Below, in pieces: positions 20,408 through 32,512 of a stretch of 64,000 nt of DNA. The notes below the pieces were generated by a model that did no database searches, had not been told where the DNA came from, and saw nothing but the letters and a program-made list of their open reading frames with translations. Source of the stretch: Phycomyces nitens (taxonomy: Eukaryota; Mucoromycota; Mucoromycetes; Mucorales; Phycomycetaceae). Positions within the stretch are counted from its first letter, which is position 1, and each line of letters begins with the position of its first letter. The stretch lies in contig JAHRBC010000001.1 in assembly GCA_022702545.1 (NCBI GenBank), forward strand, positions 3,100,001 to 3,164,000, given 5' to 3'. A program made the translations under genes and the position numbers.

Positions 20408-23400
20408 TTAGTCGCGGAGAGTGCCCATAACCAAGGCCAAGAGAGCCATACGGACAAAGAGACCATAGCGCATCTGGCGGAAGTAAGCGGCTCTCTGATC
20501 AAAATCAACCTCGGGCTCAATCTCATTGATACGGGGAAGAGGGTGCATGACAAGAGTGTGAGCCTGGGCCTTGCTCAAGACATCGTTGTTGATAATAAAG
20601 GCATCCTTAACACGGTTGTACTCTTCTTCAGTAGAGAAACGCTCCTTTTGGACGCGGGTCATGTAAAGAACATCAGTGGTGCCAATGACATCGTCAAGAG
20701 TACGGTAAACGTTCTGGGTAACACCGGCCTCCTTGATCTCCTCCATCAAATCAGCAGGCATAGAAAGAGACTCGGGCGAGACATAGTTGATGGTAACCTG
20801 GTAGTAGGCAAGGAGCTTGACAAGACTGTGGACAGTGCGGCCGTTCTTGAGATCACCAACAATGGTAATTGTCAAACCATTGACAGTACCGAGTTCTTCA
20901 CGGATAGTGAATACATCCAAGAAAGCCTGAGTGGGGTGCTCTCCAATACCATCACCAGCGTTGATAACAGGAACCTTTGAATACTTGGCAGCAATTTGGG
21001 CACTACCAGCCTGAGGATGGCGAAGGATGATAGCATCGGCGTAGCATCCAAGTGTGCGGACAGTATCGGCAAGAGACTCACCCTTCTGGACAGAAGAAGT
21101 GGTGGCGCTGACAGCAACAACCTTACCACCAAGACGGTACATAGCTGCCTCAAACGAAGAAGAGGTACGGGTGGAGGGCTCAAAGAACATGGTAGTCATG
21201 ACACGACCCTGCAACAAGTTGACGGATCCATAACGCTCGACCAAGGTGCGCATCTCTTGAGCAACTCCAAACAACAAGTGCAAGTCATTGCGATCAAACT
21301 GCTTTGCGCGCAAGATGTGCTTGTTGTAAAAGGGAGAACGGCTGACAACACGCGAGAGGGATGCAGAGAGCTCATAGGTCTGAGCTTCGTAAGACACCAA
21401 CTGCTGGTTTTCAGCACCGGCCAATTTGATCGAGTCTTCGGTAGCACGGACAGTCTTCTCGGTCTTCTTGGGGGACAAAGCGTTCTCGAGTTGGATGTTC
21501 TTGGACTCCTTGGTAGAAGACTTGTTGGCCTGTACCTGGGCAGAGATGTTGCGACCATGGGTACCATCTGAAGAGCAGGTACCGTCCATAAATACAGTCT
21601 TTTCGTTCATCACTACTCTGGAGATAGAACCGCAAAGAGTGCGGCCAGAGATAGGGGACCAGGTAGAAGCGTTGGTAGTCCAGACATGTTGACGATCGAC
21701 TTCGACCTCAATAAAGGTCTCGGGCTGAGCAACCAAGCCAAAGATGCGGCGAGGGTTCTCGTAAAGACGATCAGAGATGTCCTTCAACTGGAGACGGCCC
21801 TTGGAGACAGCATCCAAAAGGAGGGGAAGGGTCTCGTTGATACCTTCAGTCTTTGTCACAGGCTTGCCCAATTCCTGGGCCAACTTGCTTGGTGTTGATC
21901 CGATAGAGAAACAGTCGACCACATCAAGGCTCTTCCACAAGGCCTCTTGGTCATCCTTGGTAGGCAGAAGCTTGGTGTTGTTAAAGTCCTCTGAAGTGAA
22001 GAACAGAGAGTAAACAGAAACATCGCATGACACCTCAAGACCCTTCTTCTTGCTCATTTCAATCAAAGCCAAATCGCTCTTGTTGATCACATTGGAAACA
22101 TGGATAACACTGTTGTGGAGCGAGGCAAGCAACAAAATTGAAGCAAGATCGGTACCTCTGGCATCAGTGACAATCAAGTGAGAGTTGGGCCACGAAGAAA
22201 AGACAGAGTCAAAGACAGAAACCTGACCGCTACCAATCTTGTCAGTGTTGATATAGACGGCACCAGCGTCAGTAGCGAGAGAAGCAAGCTCGGAAGCATT
22301 TTCGGTAGTAGCAATGACATTGAGAATATAGTCAGTGTGGGCAGCCTTGTGGGCAGCAACGTGGGTAGACTCAAAGGAAGAAGTGTTGGTGACATCTTGA
22401 GCAACAGCGGACAAGGTGGTGAATCCAGCGCAAGCAGATGCCTTGGAGACTACACCAAAGTCCTGACCCTTGGGCAAGAAAGCATTGATGTTGAAAAGGC
22501 CGGGCAATGTTGAGGTGGTATGGCCAGTCTTGTAATCAATACCGAGGATTTCGTATGAGCCACTGGGGTTGCGAGCAAGAGCCTCGACAAACACCTTGGC
22601 GCACTTGACATTGGTCAGAAGAGGAATGTCATAATCAACAGCCATTCTGCGGGAACGGTAACCCTTGGACATGTAAGAAGCAGGGCGGCGGTAACGGTTG
22701 CGAGAAGGCAAGTTGATGTACAAATCAATCAAGTTATTGGCCAAATGTTGCTGGAGAGAGTACTCGGCCTTGAGGGTATCATCGCTAGAACCATCCAAAA
22801 CCTCGAGGTACTTCACAGGAATGTTGTGCTCCTGGATAAAATCGGCAGTACCAGCGGTAGCAAACAGGGTGTATCCGAGCTCATGGAGCTTTCTGACAGA
22901 TGGAAGCATCTCCTGCTTTTCCTTGTAAGAACCAATAGACAACAAGATGTTCTTCTTGGGCAAGGAGAAACCAGTGGCGACAAGAGCCTTGAGGTAAGCA
23001 GAATACTTATCCTTGCCGAAACAAGCAACTTCACCAGTAGAAGCCATCTCAACACCCAAAACTGGATCAGCACCAGACAAACGGCTGAAGGAGAACTGGG
23101 GAACCTTTACACCAACATAATCCTTGGGAATGTTGACCTTGGGATAAGGAGTGACAGGGAGACCAAGCATTGCGTTGGTGGCCATCTCAATCAAGTCGAC
23201 ACCCAACACCTTGGAAACGAAGGGGAAGGAACGAGAGGCACGGACATTGCACTCGATGATCTTGATCTCGTTGTCCTTGGCGATAAACTGAATGTTGTAA
23301 GGACCAGTGATGTTGAGGGCACGGCCAATCTTGGCTGTGGCAATCTCAATCTTGCGAACAGTTTCAGGATCCAAATCCTGAGGAGGCAATACAAGAGTGG

Positions 23401-26400
23401 CATCACCAGAGTGAACACCAGCATTTTCAATGTGCTCAGAAACAACGTGCATGATCATCTTTCCGTCCAAAGCAACGGCGTCCATCTCGATCTCCTTGGC
23501 ATCTTCAATGTACTTGGAAATGACGACGGGGTGATCGCGGGACACGGCGGCAGCTTCCTTGAGGTAAGACTCGAGATCATCCTTGGAGAAAACGACGTTC
23601 ATGGCAGCACCAGACAAAACATACGAGGGACGGACAAGGACAGGATATCCGACCTTGTTACAGAAAGACTCGGCCTCATCAAAGGAAGTCAATTCTCTCC
23701 ACAGAGGCTGATCGACACCAATCTGATCGCACATACGAGAGAACTTGTATCTGTTCTCGGCATTATCAATCATCTCGGGAGAGGTACCAAGAACCTTGAC
23801 ATTCTGGCGGTAGAGTGGAAGGGCAATGTTGTTGGGGGTCTGACCACCCATAGCCATTAAGACACCGGAAGAGCGCTCAATCTCATAGATATCGAGGACA
23901 CGTTCCATGTTGATGTTCTCAAAGTACAGACGATCGGCCTCATCATAATCAGTGGACACGGTCTCGGGGTTATAGTTGACCATGACTGTCTTGATGCCCT
24001 TTTCACGGAGAGTACGGATAGCACGAACGGCACACCAGTCAAACTCAACGGAAGAACCGATACGATAGACACCAGAACCAAGTACCATAACACCATTGTC
24101 ATCAAAGTTGATGTCATGCTCGACCGCATTGTAGGTCATGTAGAGGTAGTTGGTAAAGGCAGGGAACTCGGCAGCAACTGTAGGTTGATTTGATTATTAT
24201 TAGGACGCGTCTTTACAAATATTATACAACTTACCAGTATCAATCTGCTTAACAAAGGGAGTTACACCATATTCTTGGCGAAGTCTGCGAACAGCCAATT
24301 CATTGCTGTTGATTTTGTTTGCAATCTGGCGATCAGAGAAACCGAGCTGCTTGGCAGATCGGATCATGTTTCCGGGAACATTGGCCTTGGAGAAGCCTTC
24401 GAGACGCTTGTCAAGGTTAACAATGCGCATCAATTTGTTCAGGAACCACTTGTCAATGTTTGTCAATTCCCAGATGCGGTCAACAGTATAACCTTCGTTC
24501 ATGGCATTAGCAATGGCAAACAGACGCTGATCAGAGGGGTTGCGGAGCTCATCATCAAGGTTAGTATTGTCAACGTAGTCGTTCTAATAATTCAAGTCTT
24601 TAGTACAACTGAAAATCATCATGATCATGATTACTTACAGCACTGAAACCGGTAAAGTTGTAGTCAATAGCACGAATGGCCTTTTGGATAGTCTCCTCAA
24701 AGGTGCGGCCCACGGCCATAACTTCACCAACAGACTTCATCGAAGAACTCAAGGCGGTGCTGACACGGTTGAACTTCTTGAGATCCCATCTGGGAATCTT
24801 GACAACAACATAATCAAGGGAAGGTTCAAAGCAGGCACAGGTAACCTTGGTGACACTGTTGGAGATCTCGTTCAAAGGAATACCAAGACCCAACTTGGCA
24901 GCAACAAAGGCAAGAGGATAACCAGTGGCCTTGGAGGCAAGAGCAGAAGAACGTGAGAGACGGGCGTTGACTTCAATAATGCAGTACTCCTTGGAGAATG
25001 GGTTGAGAGCGTATTGGATGTTGCATTCACCAACGACACCCAAGTGACGAATGACGTTGACAGCAGTGGTACGGAGCATGTTGTAATCCTCATCAGACAA
25101 TGTCTGGGAGGGAGCGACAACAATTGAATCACCAGTGTGAATACCAAGAGGATCAAAGTTCTCCATGTTACAGACAGTGATACAGTTGTCCTGGCAATCA
25201 CGGACAACTTCGTACTCGATCTCCTTCCAGCCCTTCATGGATTTCTCGACCAAAACCTGGGGAGAAGTGGCGAAAGCCTTGTTGCAGAGAGCGATCAACT
25301 CCTCCTCATTATCGGCGAAACCAGAACCAAGACCACCAAGAGCATAAGCAGCACGAGTGATGACAGGGTAACCAATCTTCTTGGCAGCAGCAAGGGCTTC
25401 GGGGATAGTGACAGCAGAGGCAGAGGGAGCAGACTTCTCGTTAATCTCGGACAAGGCCTGGGCAAACAGATCACGATCCTCAGTGGTGATAACAGTGTCA
25501 ATCTGGGTACCGAGAACTCTGACACCAAGAGACTCAAACTCATCCTTGAGCTTGATACCGACATTGAGAGCAGTCTGACCACCAAAGGTGACATAGATAC
25601 CATCAGGCTTCTCAAACTCGATAACCTTGCGGACAAAGTCGGGGGTGACGGGCAAAAAGTAGACCTTGTCGGCAAGACCCTTGGAAGTCTGGATTGTGGC
25701 GATGTTGGGGTTGATCAAGATGGTGTAGATGCCTTCTTCCTTCAAGGCCTTGATGGCCTGGGAGCCAGAGTAATCGAATTCACCGGCCTGGCCAATTGAA
25801 AGACCACCAGAGCCGAGAACAAGGACCTTGCTGACAGATACACGAGGGTTCTTGGCAATGTTGTCAGCCTTGAGACCACCAGGCATCTTGACAGGAACAA
25901 GCTTTTTCTGGGTGAGACAATCCTGGATGCTGCCGATGAATACATCAAAGAGGAACTCTGTGTCACGAGGTCCGGGAGTGGACTCGGGATGGAACTGGAC
26001 AGAGAAGATGGGAAGAGTCTTGTGGATGATACCTTCGTTGGAACCATCGTTGGCATTGACAAAGAGCTCTTCAAAGTCTGCAGGGAGGGTGGTGGTGTCA
26101 ACAGCATAACCGTGGTTTTGGGATGTGATGTAACAGCGACCAGAGATGGTGTTGGTACAGGGAATGTTCTGACCACGGTTACCGTACTTCATCTTGATGG
26201 TCTTGGCACTGGCAGCAAGGGCAAGAATCTGGTGGCCAAGACAGATACCAAAGATGGGCTTCTTGGTGTTCTTGAGCACAGTGCGGACATTGCTGATTGT
26301 GGCCTGGACCATGGTGGGATCACCGGGACCGTTGGAAAGGAAAATACCATCATAAGAGTCAACAGGCTCGGTGGTAAAGTCATAGTTCCAGGGAACGACC

Positions 26401-27351
26401 TTGAGTTCGACACCACGGTAGACAAAGCAGCGGATCTGATTGTACTTCATACCAACATCTACGGCAAGGACACGAATGGTACGAGTACCACAGGGGGTCT
26501 TGAGGGCCTTTTTGGGGTCAGGCTTGTAGATCTTTGGCTCCTTGATGGAGACCTCGGCGACCAGGTTGCGCTTGTTAGGATCAACCCAGTCAACGTCCTG
26601 GTACTCCTGCATCCAGCGGTCGGTGGAGAGGCTTTTTGTGAGGCCAAGAGCAGAGGCAGCAGAGTCCATTACAGAGACAGTGGTCTTGGGGAATAGGATT
26701 TTTGCGAGAAGAACGCCCTGGGTTCTGATCTTCTTGGTCAAGGCACGGGTATCAATGCCGTAGATGGCAGGGATATCGTTCTCCTTGAGCCAGGTTGAGA
26801 GGGAGGACGAGGCCAAGAAGTGAGAGTAGTCGGTTGCATAACTGCCAACGATTAGACCAGCAACATGGATCTCTGAGGATTCAAAGTATTTGGGGATACC
26901 CTCGAGGATTTCATCCATGGCCTTGCGGTCAGGAACACCATAGTTACCGACAAGAGGGAAAGTCAGGACAAGGATCTGACCGCGATAAGAGGGATCGGTC
27001 AATGATTCGGGGTAGCCGACCATACCTATAATTGGCCAAGTTGGAGCAGGCGAGCATAAGATGTTATAAACACTTACCAGTCTGGAAAACGCATTCTCCA
27101 GAGATGCTTTTTGTTTCTGAGCCAAAAGAGATACCCTGGTAGCTTGCACCGTCCTGTAAGACAAGAGCAGCGGTTGTGACATCTTTAGGGTTATCGACTG
27201 CAGTTACAGCACGATGAGGGGCAGACGGAGAGCGGGGAGTGAAGGGAAGTGGGGTCGCATTGGCAGCAGGAGCCAGAATACGAGCGCCCAGACCAGTGCT
27301 ATGTGCAGTGCCAGCAGCAGTGACAGGAGGAATAGGGATGTTTGATGCCAT
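20408..27351 (-). CDS. URA2: Multifunctional pyrimidine enzyme: GATase-CPSase II-(inactive DHOase-like)-ATCase
   Basis: Catalyses the first two steps of UMP synthesis: glutamine plus bicarbonate to carbamoyl phosphate, then carbamoyl aspartate. Four exons: 27351-27078, 27025-24639, 24583-24235, 24177-20408, GT-AG and in phase, 2,259 residues, the size of fungal Ura2. Order: class I glutaminase with GICLGHQI (nucleophile Cys) and SVQFHPE (His-Glu); two ATP-grasp CPSase halves ([21 protein letters not shown], then [19 protein letters not shown]); an MGS regulatory domain ([17 protein letters not shown]), the usual site of UTP feedback; a DHOase-like domain without the His-x-His or other metal ligands, so a separate DHOase gene is expected; and ATCase with [37 protein letters not shown] and [10 protein letters not shown]. 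Long opposite-strand frames are shadows of its biased codon use. Usually cytosolic or perinuclear. Confidence 0.97.
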
Positions 27352-29840
27352 TTTAGTTTGTAGAGTCTATGAGATGCTTGGTTTGTGTATATATAAATGT
27401 ACAGATGTTTGCTGTTCTTTGAGAAAGCCTTTTTTTTTTGAAGCAGCGTATACATATTACACGATTGTTAGAAACTTTGATCTCAATTTTTGTACAAGCA
27501 CACCAAGAGCAATTACTTTTTTGATTGATTGTGTTTTGGAAATGAGTGTGTTCACACGGGAACAGAGAGAGAGAGTAATGTAAAGAAGAGGTTTTTATTT
27601 GAAAAAGGGTATTCCAGGAATCGTCAGCCAAGGGAGCTGAGACGTTCATTGCTTCAAAGAAGCCAAGGTTTTTATAGGCGTCCCTCTTTGATTGAAAAAA
27701 ATTTCGCTTGTTTATTTTTTCTTACTCCGGAAGACAGTCCAGTCACACAAAGTAATCTGTCCCAAATGCTTTTAATGTCTTTTTGGGCTATGGCTTTGTC
27801 CAATGAACAATGGGTTGTAGTCAATCCCCGTGCCGGGCTACATTTCTGACCAATAAGATCACTCTACCCGAGCAATGGTTGGGCCGCGGTTTTTTGAGCC
27901 AGGACTAATCTCAGCATTTTTACCGATCTCAAGTAATTCCGAAGGCCAATTGGAGCACAAGTGTAACTCTAAATACGTATACTTGCTTTAATGTATAGAT
28001 TTGTGAGTCATCAATGACTCTTTAAGATGCTCTCAAGTCTCTTGACTTTGAAAACCGATCCAAGCTTGAGATTCCAAGCGGATCGAGATCTTGAAGACTG
28101 AGCAAGTTGGCCTGCCAGATGTAAAGGAAAATCAGCACTGGAAGCAAGAAGCAACGCGTTATTGTAATTTAGTGAACCTAATCTTCCATCAAGAAGATCA
28201 ATTAGGCACGTGACTGATGTCCAGAATGCAAAATACATGTTGTATAGATAGGCGAGCTTAATTGCACTGGCCAACTCAGCAGGCAACATGTATATAAAAA
28301 AAGGATATGAAATCCCAAACACTCGTTCACATAGCCAAGATGTGCCTCAATTAATATATGTATATAATATATATCTTATCTTTACTGATTTGTGGCTTGT
28401 TCTCACACACACATCTCAAAAGTTCATTTGTGTCACAAAGTATCAGCGCTGATTAAACAGTGCTTTCGTGAGGTTGGCAAACCCTCAATTACTCCGAATA
28501 TGATGAATTACGTTTATTTTTTACGTTTACAATCGCACATTTCAAAGAGAATTAAAAAAAAATGTATGAATTGACTGAATGCGATTCATTATAGTCTACC
28601 AACTTTTTATGCCCAGAAATGACTTGTAGGATTAGTCTTTCACGATTTTTTTTTATTAGAGCCACCTCAGACGCGGTTTACTTTTTGCAAGACAGGCTTC
28701 ATAACATTTCTTTCATCTCAAAATCAAGTCTAAATTCGATTGACTTTATATATATATATGCATTAGAGTAACGTTGCCCAAAGATTATCTATATCGAAAC
28801 ACGCTTGAAAACACCTTCTTTTTTCGGCTTGTCTTTCAGTTCTTAAAGTGGCATATCTCCATAGTATGTGTAACTCGTTTTATTTTATTTTATTATCAAT
28901 TACTAAGATCGCTAATCATTAGATCCTGACTATTCACTTGGATCTTAGGGCTGTATTGTCTGTATTTATTTGCATACTCACAAACCCCTACGTAAAAGGG
29001 GGACTAGGGCTCAAAAGTCATGTGATTCCAACTGTAATGCAGAGAAACTAATAGCCAAAGGCTCTTTAATCATGATATATTTACCACACTCCTTTTGTTT
29101 ACGTGTTTCAACACATACCTTCCATTACACCAAGACATTACTATTTAACAGAAACAATTTCTACGAGGACTGTTGCTTATATAATACATGTCTGAGTCCT
29201 TGGTAAATCTGCGACTGGGACAATAAAGAATAGATGACTATTCGACTAGCGCTTTTAGTGGCAATGTAGTATGGCAGATAGATCTAAGTGATATAGAGCT
29301 AATTTACTTTGAACATTTGTATGGTGATTAATTCGTACAATGACCACTACAAATAAAAGCAGTAGAATGTTCAAGGAAAATGGCTGTATGTCTCACTCTA
29401 ATACCACCATTAGTCTTGTTGGTCTTGTTCTCTTGGGCAAGTAAATCAATGTAATGAATCTCAAACATATTTGAATTTTATAAAATATACATATATGTAA
29501 ATCATAAAGACAAACCAAGAACTCGGATCAGGTCATGTGACTTGACCAATATTGATATTCACAAATGAATACAAAAGGGTTCATGCTGTATGCCGATTGT
29601 ATTGTATTGTATTGTTTTTTTGGGATATATTTTATTTTTATCTTTGGGCTCAAGGTCCAATTAAAGTATTAGTACAATAATTGGTGCAAATGAACAAAAT
29701 AGTTGGTACGATTATTTTATACTGTCAAATCGGTGATTGTGGGAGATAATATGCAAACTAGTGTGCGTTTCATCAAATAGGATAGTTCTAAATTCAAGGC
29801 CCAAGTTATTGCAGGTGAGCGGCATAATGGTCATAGCCAT
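27352..29840. other. Intergenic: URA2 promoter region and gene-poor AT-rich DNA
   Basis: The first few hundred bases are the promoter and 5' UTR of the pyrimidine gene. The rest has only short frames with no recognisable motif (for example 28011-28322 minus and 28970-29206 plus). I see no RNA gene and no clear transposon part. Confidence 0.5.
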
Positions 29841-30083
29841 TCAGTTGAGAGGTATTTCGATAAGATTCACGTCAGATCCGCGTACTACGACATGCTCATA
29901 GACACCAATAGGGGATTCTAGTTGGTCAATCCGAAAACGATTGTTCTGGCTATCTGTTCCACATAGTTTGCCTTGGACGGTTGTATTTCCATGCATCTCA
30001 AGAGTCGCGATTGGCTTTTGTTTAGTGACATTGAGCCAGAATGAAAGGTACCGAGCATGTAATCTCTGGTGGGAATCTGACAT
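29841..30083 (-). CDS. GEMIN7: Gemin7-like protein (SMN complex, Sm-like fold)
   Basis: A single-exon, 80-residue protein. It has the Gemin7 layout: an N-terminal helix (LHARYLSFWLNV), then an Sm-like beta barrel with ATLEMHGNTTVQGKLCGTD, FRIDQLESPIGVYEHVVVRG and SDVNLIEIPL. The paired motifs Q-L-x-S/T-P-I-G-V and R-x-S/G-D-V/I are those I know from animal Gemin7. In animals and fission yeast Gemin7 pairs with Gemin6 in the SMN complex, which loads Sm proteins onto spliceosomal snRNAs in the cytoplasm. Such a partner fits a genome this intron-rich, though the partner gene is not here. The length is shorter than human Gemin7 because the N-terminal extension is missing. The ATG is the only one upstream of the conserved core. 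It stands alone, with about 1.2 kb to the next gene. Confidence 0.8.
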   Translation of the reverse strand: MSDSHQRLHARYLSFWLNVTKQKPIATLEMHGNTTVQGKLCGTDSQNNRFRIDQLESPIGVYEHVVVRGSDVNLIEIPLN

Positions 30084-30488
30084 TGTTCAAAAGAGTTTGT
30101 TGACGATGGAGTGCTTGTGACTGGCTTAATAAAGAGAGTGCAGCCTATAAATAAAATAAAATGTATACTATGGCGAATGATAGCTTTAATGTTTATAGCA
30201 TTGCAGCAGCACTTTCTTTTTAGAAATCATCTGAGATTTCAAAGTGAGTTTGGGTGTTTTACGCCGCGTGTGAAAGCAATAGTCGAATGCGAGATCTGCT
30301 CTCCTGCAGAATTAGGATTCGAAAATATTTGTATAAATATATTTTAGACTTTAGAATCCTGTACATACCTGTACATAAAAGGATATTTGTTAAAGGTGTA
30401 CAGCTGGCATGTGATGTATATTATGAATTATTCTTTGAGCATAGAGCCTATTAGTAGGTTAGTAGGTTAGTATAATAAAATAATGATA

Positions 30489-30522
<34 letters not shown>

Positions 30523-31331
30523 CATGTATAATTCTCCATGGAATGTAAGATTCTCATATAAAGAAATAGATTCCCAAGTTCATTTTGCCAACCCAAAATT
30601 ACGTTAAATGAACGGAGAAGTTCCCGACCTTTTAGTTCTACATTGGGTTTATTTTGATTATTATATTGTTATTTTATATGAGGTGATGTCATTCACGTCA
30701 AGTAAAACTGTTTAAGAATCTGGTTCCTGCGAAATGTAAAAGATTCATTACTGGTCAACACTCTCTTAAGCTATTTTGGCTAAGATGGTCCATTTAGATC
30801 GGAGAAAAAGTTGCAATTGCAAAATGTTTAACATTGTAGTCAATTGAGTACAGGAAGCCAGACAATGGCCACCACCAAGCCCACAAGGTGTTAATGGCCA
30901 GCATTTATTTCTATTAGTATCACTGCCGAATGGTACAAGAAAGTATGAAAACAAAGGACGGACTTTTTTACTGAGATGAAACAAGACTGTCGTACAAGTT
31001 GCTATCGTTACTAGTAAAGTTGCTCACATGAGGTCAGATCCAAAGATCACCTTAACCCTCAATAAACAAGATGGTCAAAAATCAATACCCTCTGTGATAT
31101 ATAAGAATTCTCAAGAGTATTGCAATAATAATATCACATAAAAAATCAGCATGTCGCCAGCAATGATTTGCCTTTTTTTTCTTATCCCGCATAGGCATAG
31201 TGAAAGTGAATGTGAGTGTGGGTGTGTGGGTGTGACAATGATGTTTTGAAAGTGTATATATATACCAATTTCTTTGGTCTAATTCTATTCTATTCATTTC
31301 TCACTTCTTTTGACCCATTGTCTTAAAAATC
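30084..31331. other. Intergenic between Gemin7 and the zinc-finger gene
   Basis: Divergent promoter region. It contains a TA microsatellite at about 30487-30524 and a GT-rich stretch near 31207-31235. A minus-strand frame at 30766-30984 has no recognisable motif. No RNA gene seen. Confidence 0.5.
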
Positions 31332-32512
31332 ATGCCAGCTCCTATTGAATACACAACCACTCGTCGCATGAGTAGTATCCCAAAGCAAGACATTAACTTT
31401 GAGTAAGCCCTCTCCACCATATCCTTTCTGTACCTGACTAATGTCTACTTTTCTAGCCCATATGAATTTCAAGTCTATCAGCCTCAGAATAATGTCAAGG
31501 ATGTATTCGAATCACACGATCTCGAAGCTTCATTTTGCCGCGACTTTGCTTGCTGTGGACTGGTCCTTAATGATCTTCATGACCTTCTTCAGCACTATGA
31601 AGAGTGCCATGTGCGTCTAGAAGAAGAAGAAGAGGATAACTCTAGTCTTTATGATGAAGACAATGAATCCTGGTCCCCCTCCACATATTCTCTTGCTTCT
31701 TTTGATGACTCTCCAATTAGTCCCCTCAGCCAAGAAGCCCAACTTCCAAAAATCAATTCAATCAAGAAAAAGGCTGCGGCATATCTGTCTGACCTTTATA
31801 ACTCTAGCACAACTGCCTCTCCCTCTTCTATCATGTCATCAGAAAATGAACTTGACACTCAAACTGTTGATGAAGATTCTGTTTCAAAATCTCAAGGCAA
31901 GAAACGCTCTTTCAGTCCCACTGTTGGCTCAACCAATGCACTTGATATCTTGTCACAGTCTGCTTCAAAGAAGTTTGCTCTCTCACATGGCCCAGCCGGT
32001 GATGTTCCCACTCCAGTCTTAATAGACGAAGATATCCTGGCCCAGGCAGGTGCTTTATTGGCAACTGCAAACTCAAGTAATGTCACTTTATTTTCGTATA
32101 AGCACACACCCAATTAACCTTGGCTCAACTAGATTCAAATGCGGACAAACCTTACAAGTGCCCAGTCCTTGGTTGTGATAAGGCATACAAGAATCCCAAT
32201 GGCCTCAAATACCACAATCAACATGGTCACTGCAATCTGGTATCTGATGAAAACGAAAATGTTGCCTCAAAGCCTTACCAGTGCACAATTGGTGAATGTG
32301 GCAAACGCTACAAGAACCTAAACGGTCTCAAATACCACATCGAGCACTCTCACATGGCAGCTTTAAACCACACCTTGGCAACTTTTGGTTCTACCATCTT
32401 TGCCCCTTCTGTGCAACCAACAGGCCCCAATTCATATCCTCTTGATAATTCAACTGGAGACGCACAAAACAACTCCCCGGCCACACCAATAGCCCTCCCA
32501 GAACTGTTTTAA
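31332..32512 (+). CDS. SFP1: C2H2 zinc-finger transcription factor, Sfp1/JAZF1-like
   Basis: Three exons (31332-31402, 31457-32076, 32133-32512), GT-AG and in phase, 356 residues. The N-terminal unit ASFCRDFACCGLVLNDLHDL followed by LQHYEECH is the degenerate first finger typical of Sfp1-like fungal proteins. The C-terminus carries two fingers with a C-x4-C spacing and the shared core K/R-x-Y-K-N-x-N-G-L-K-Y-H (YKCPVLGCDKAYKNPNGLKYH and YQCTIGECGKRYKNLNGLKYH). The middle is acidic and Ser-rich with a KKRSFSP patch. In budding yeast Sfp1 couples TOR and nutrient signals to ribosomal-protein and ribosome-biogenesis genes and moves between cytoplasm and nucleus; animal JAZF1 shares the fingers. 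Function here is inferred from the finger pattern only. Confidence 0.75.

Noticed and set aside
22745..23860. 371-residue open frame on the plus strand inside URA2
   Set aside because: It lies antisense to strongly conserved CPSase coding sequence, and its protein has no motif. Biased codon use in URA2 leaves the antisense frame open; other antisense frames at 20369, 20996, 25137 and 25989 are the same effect.
28011..28322. 103-residue minus-strand frame
   Set aside because: No recognisable motif, no neighbours with compatible splice sites, and composition not clearly protein-like.
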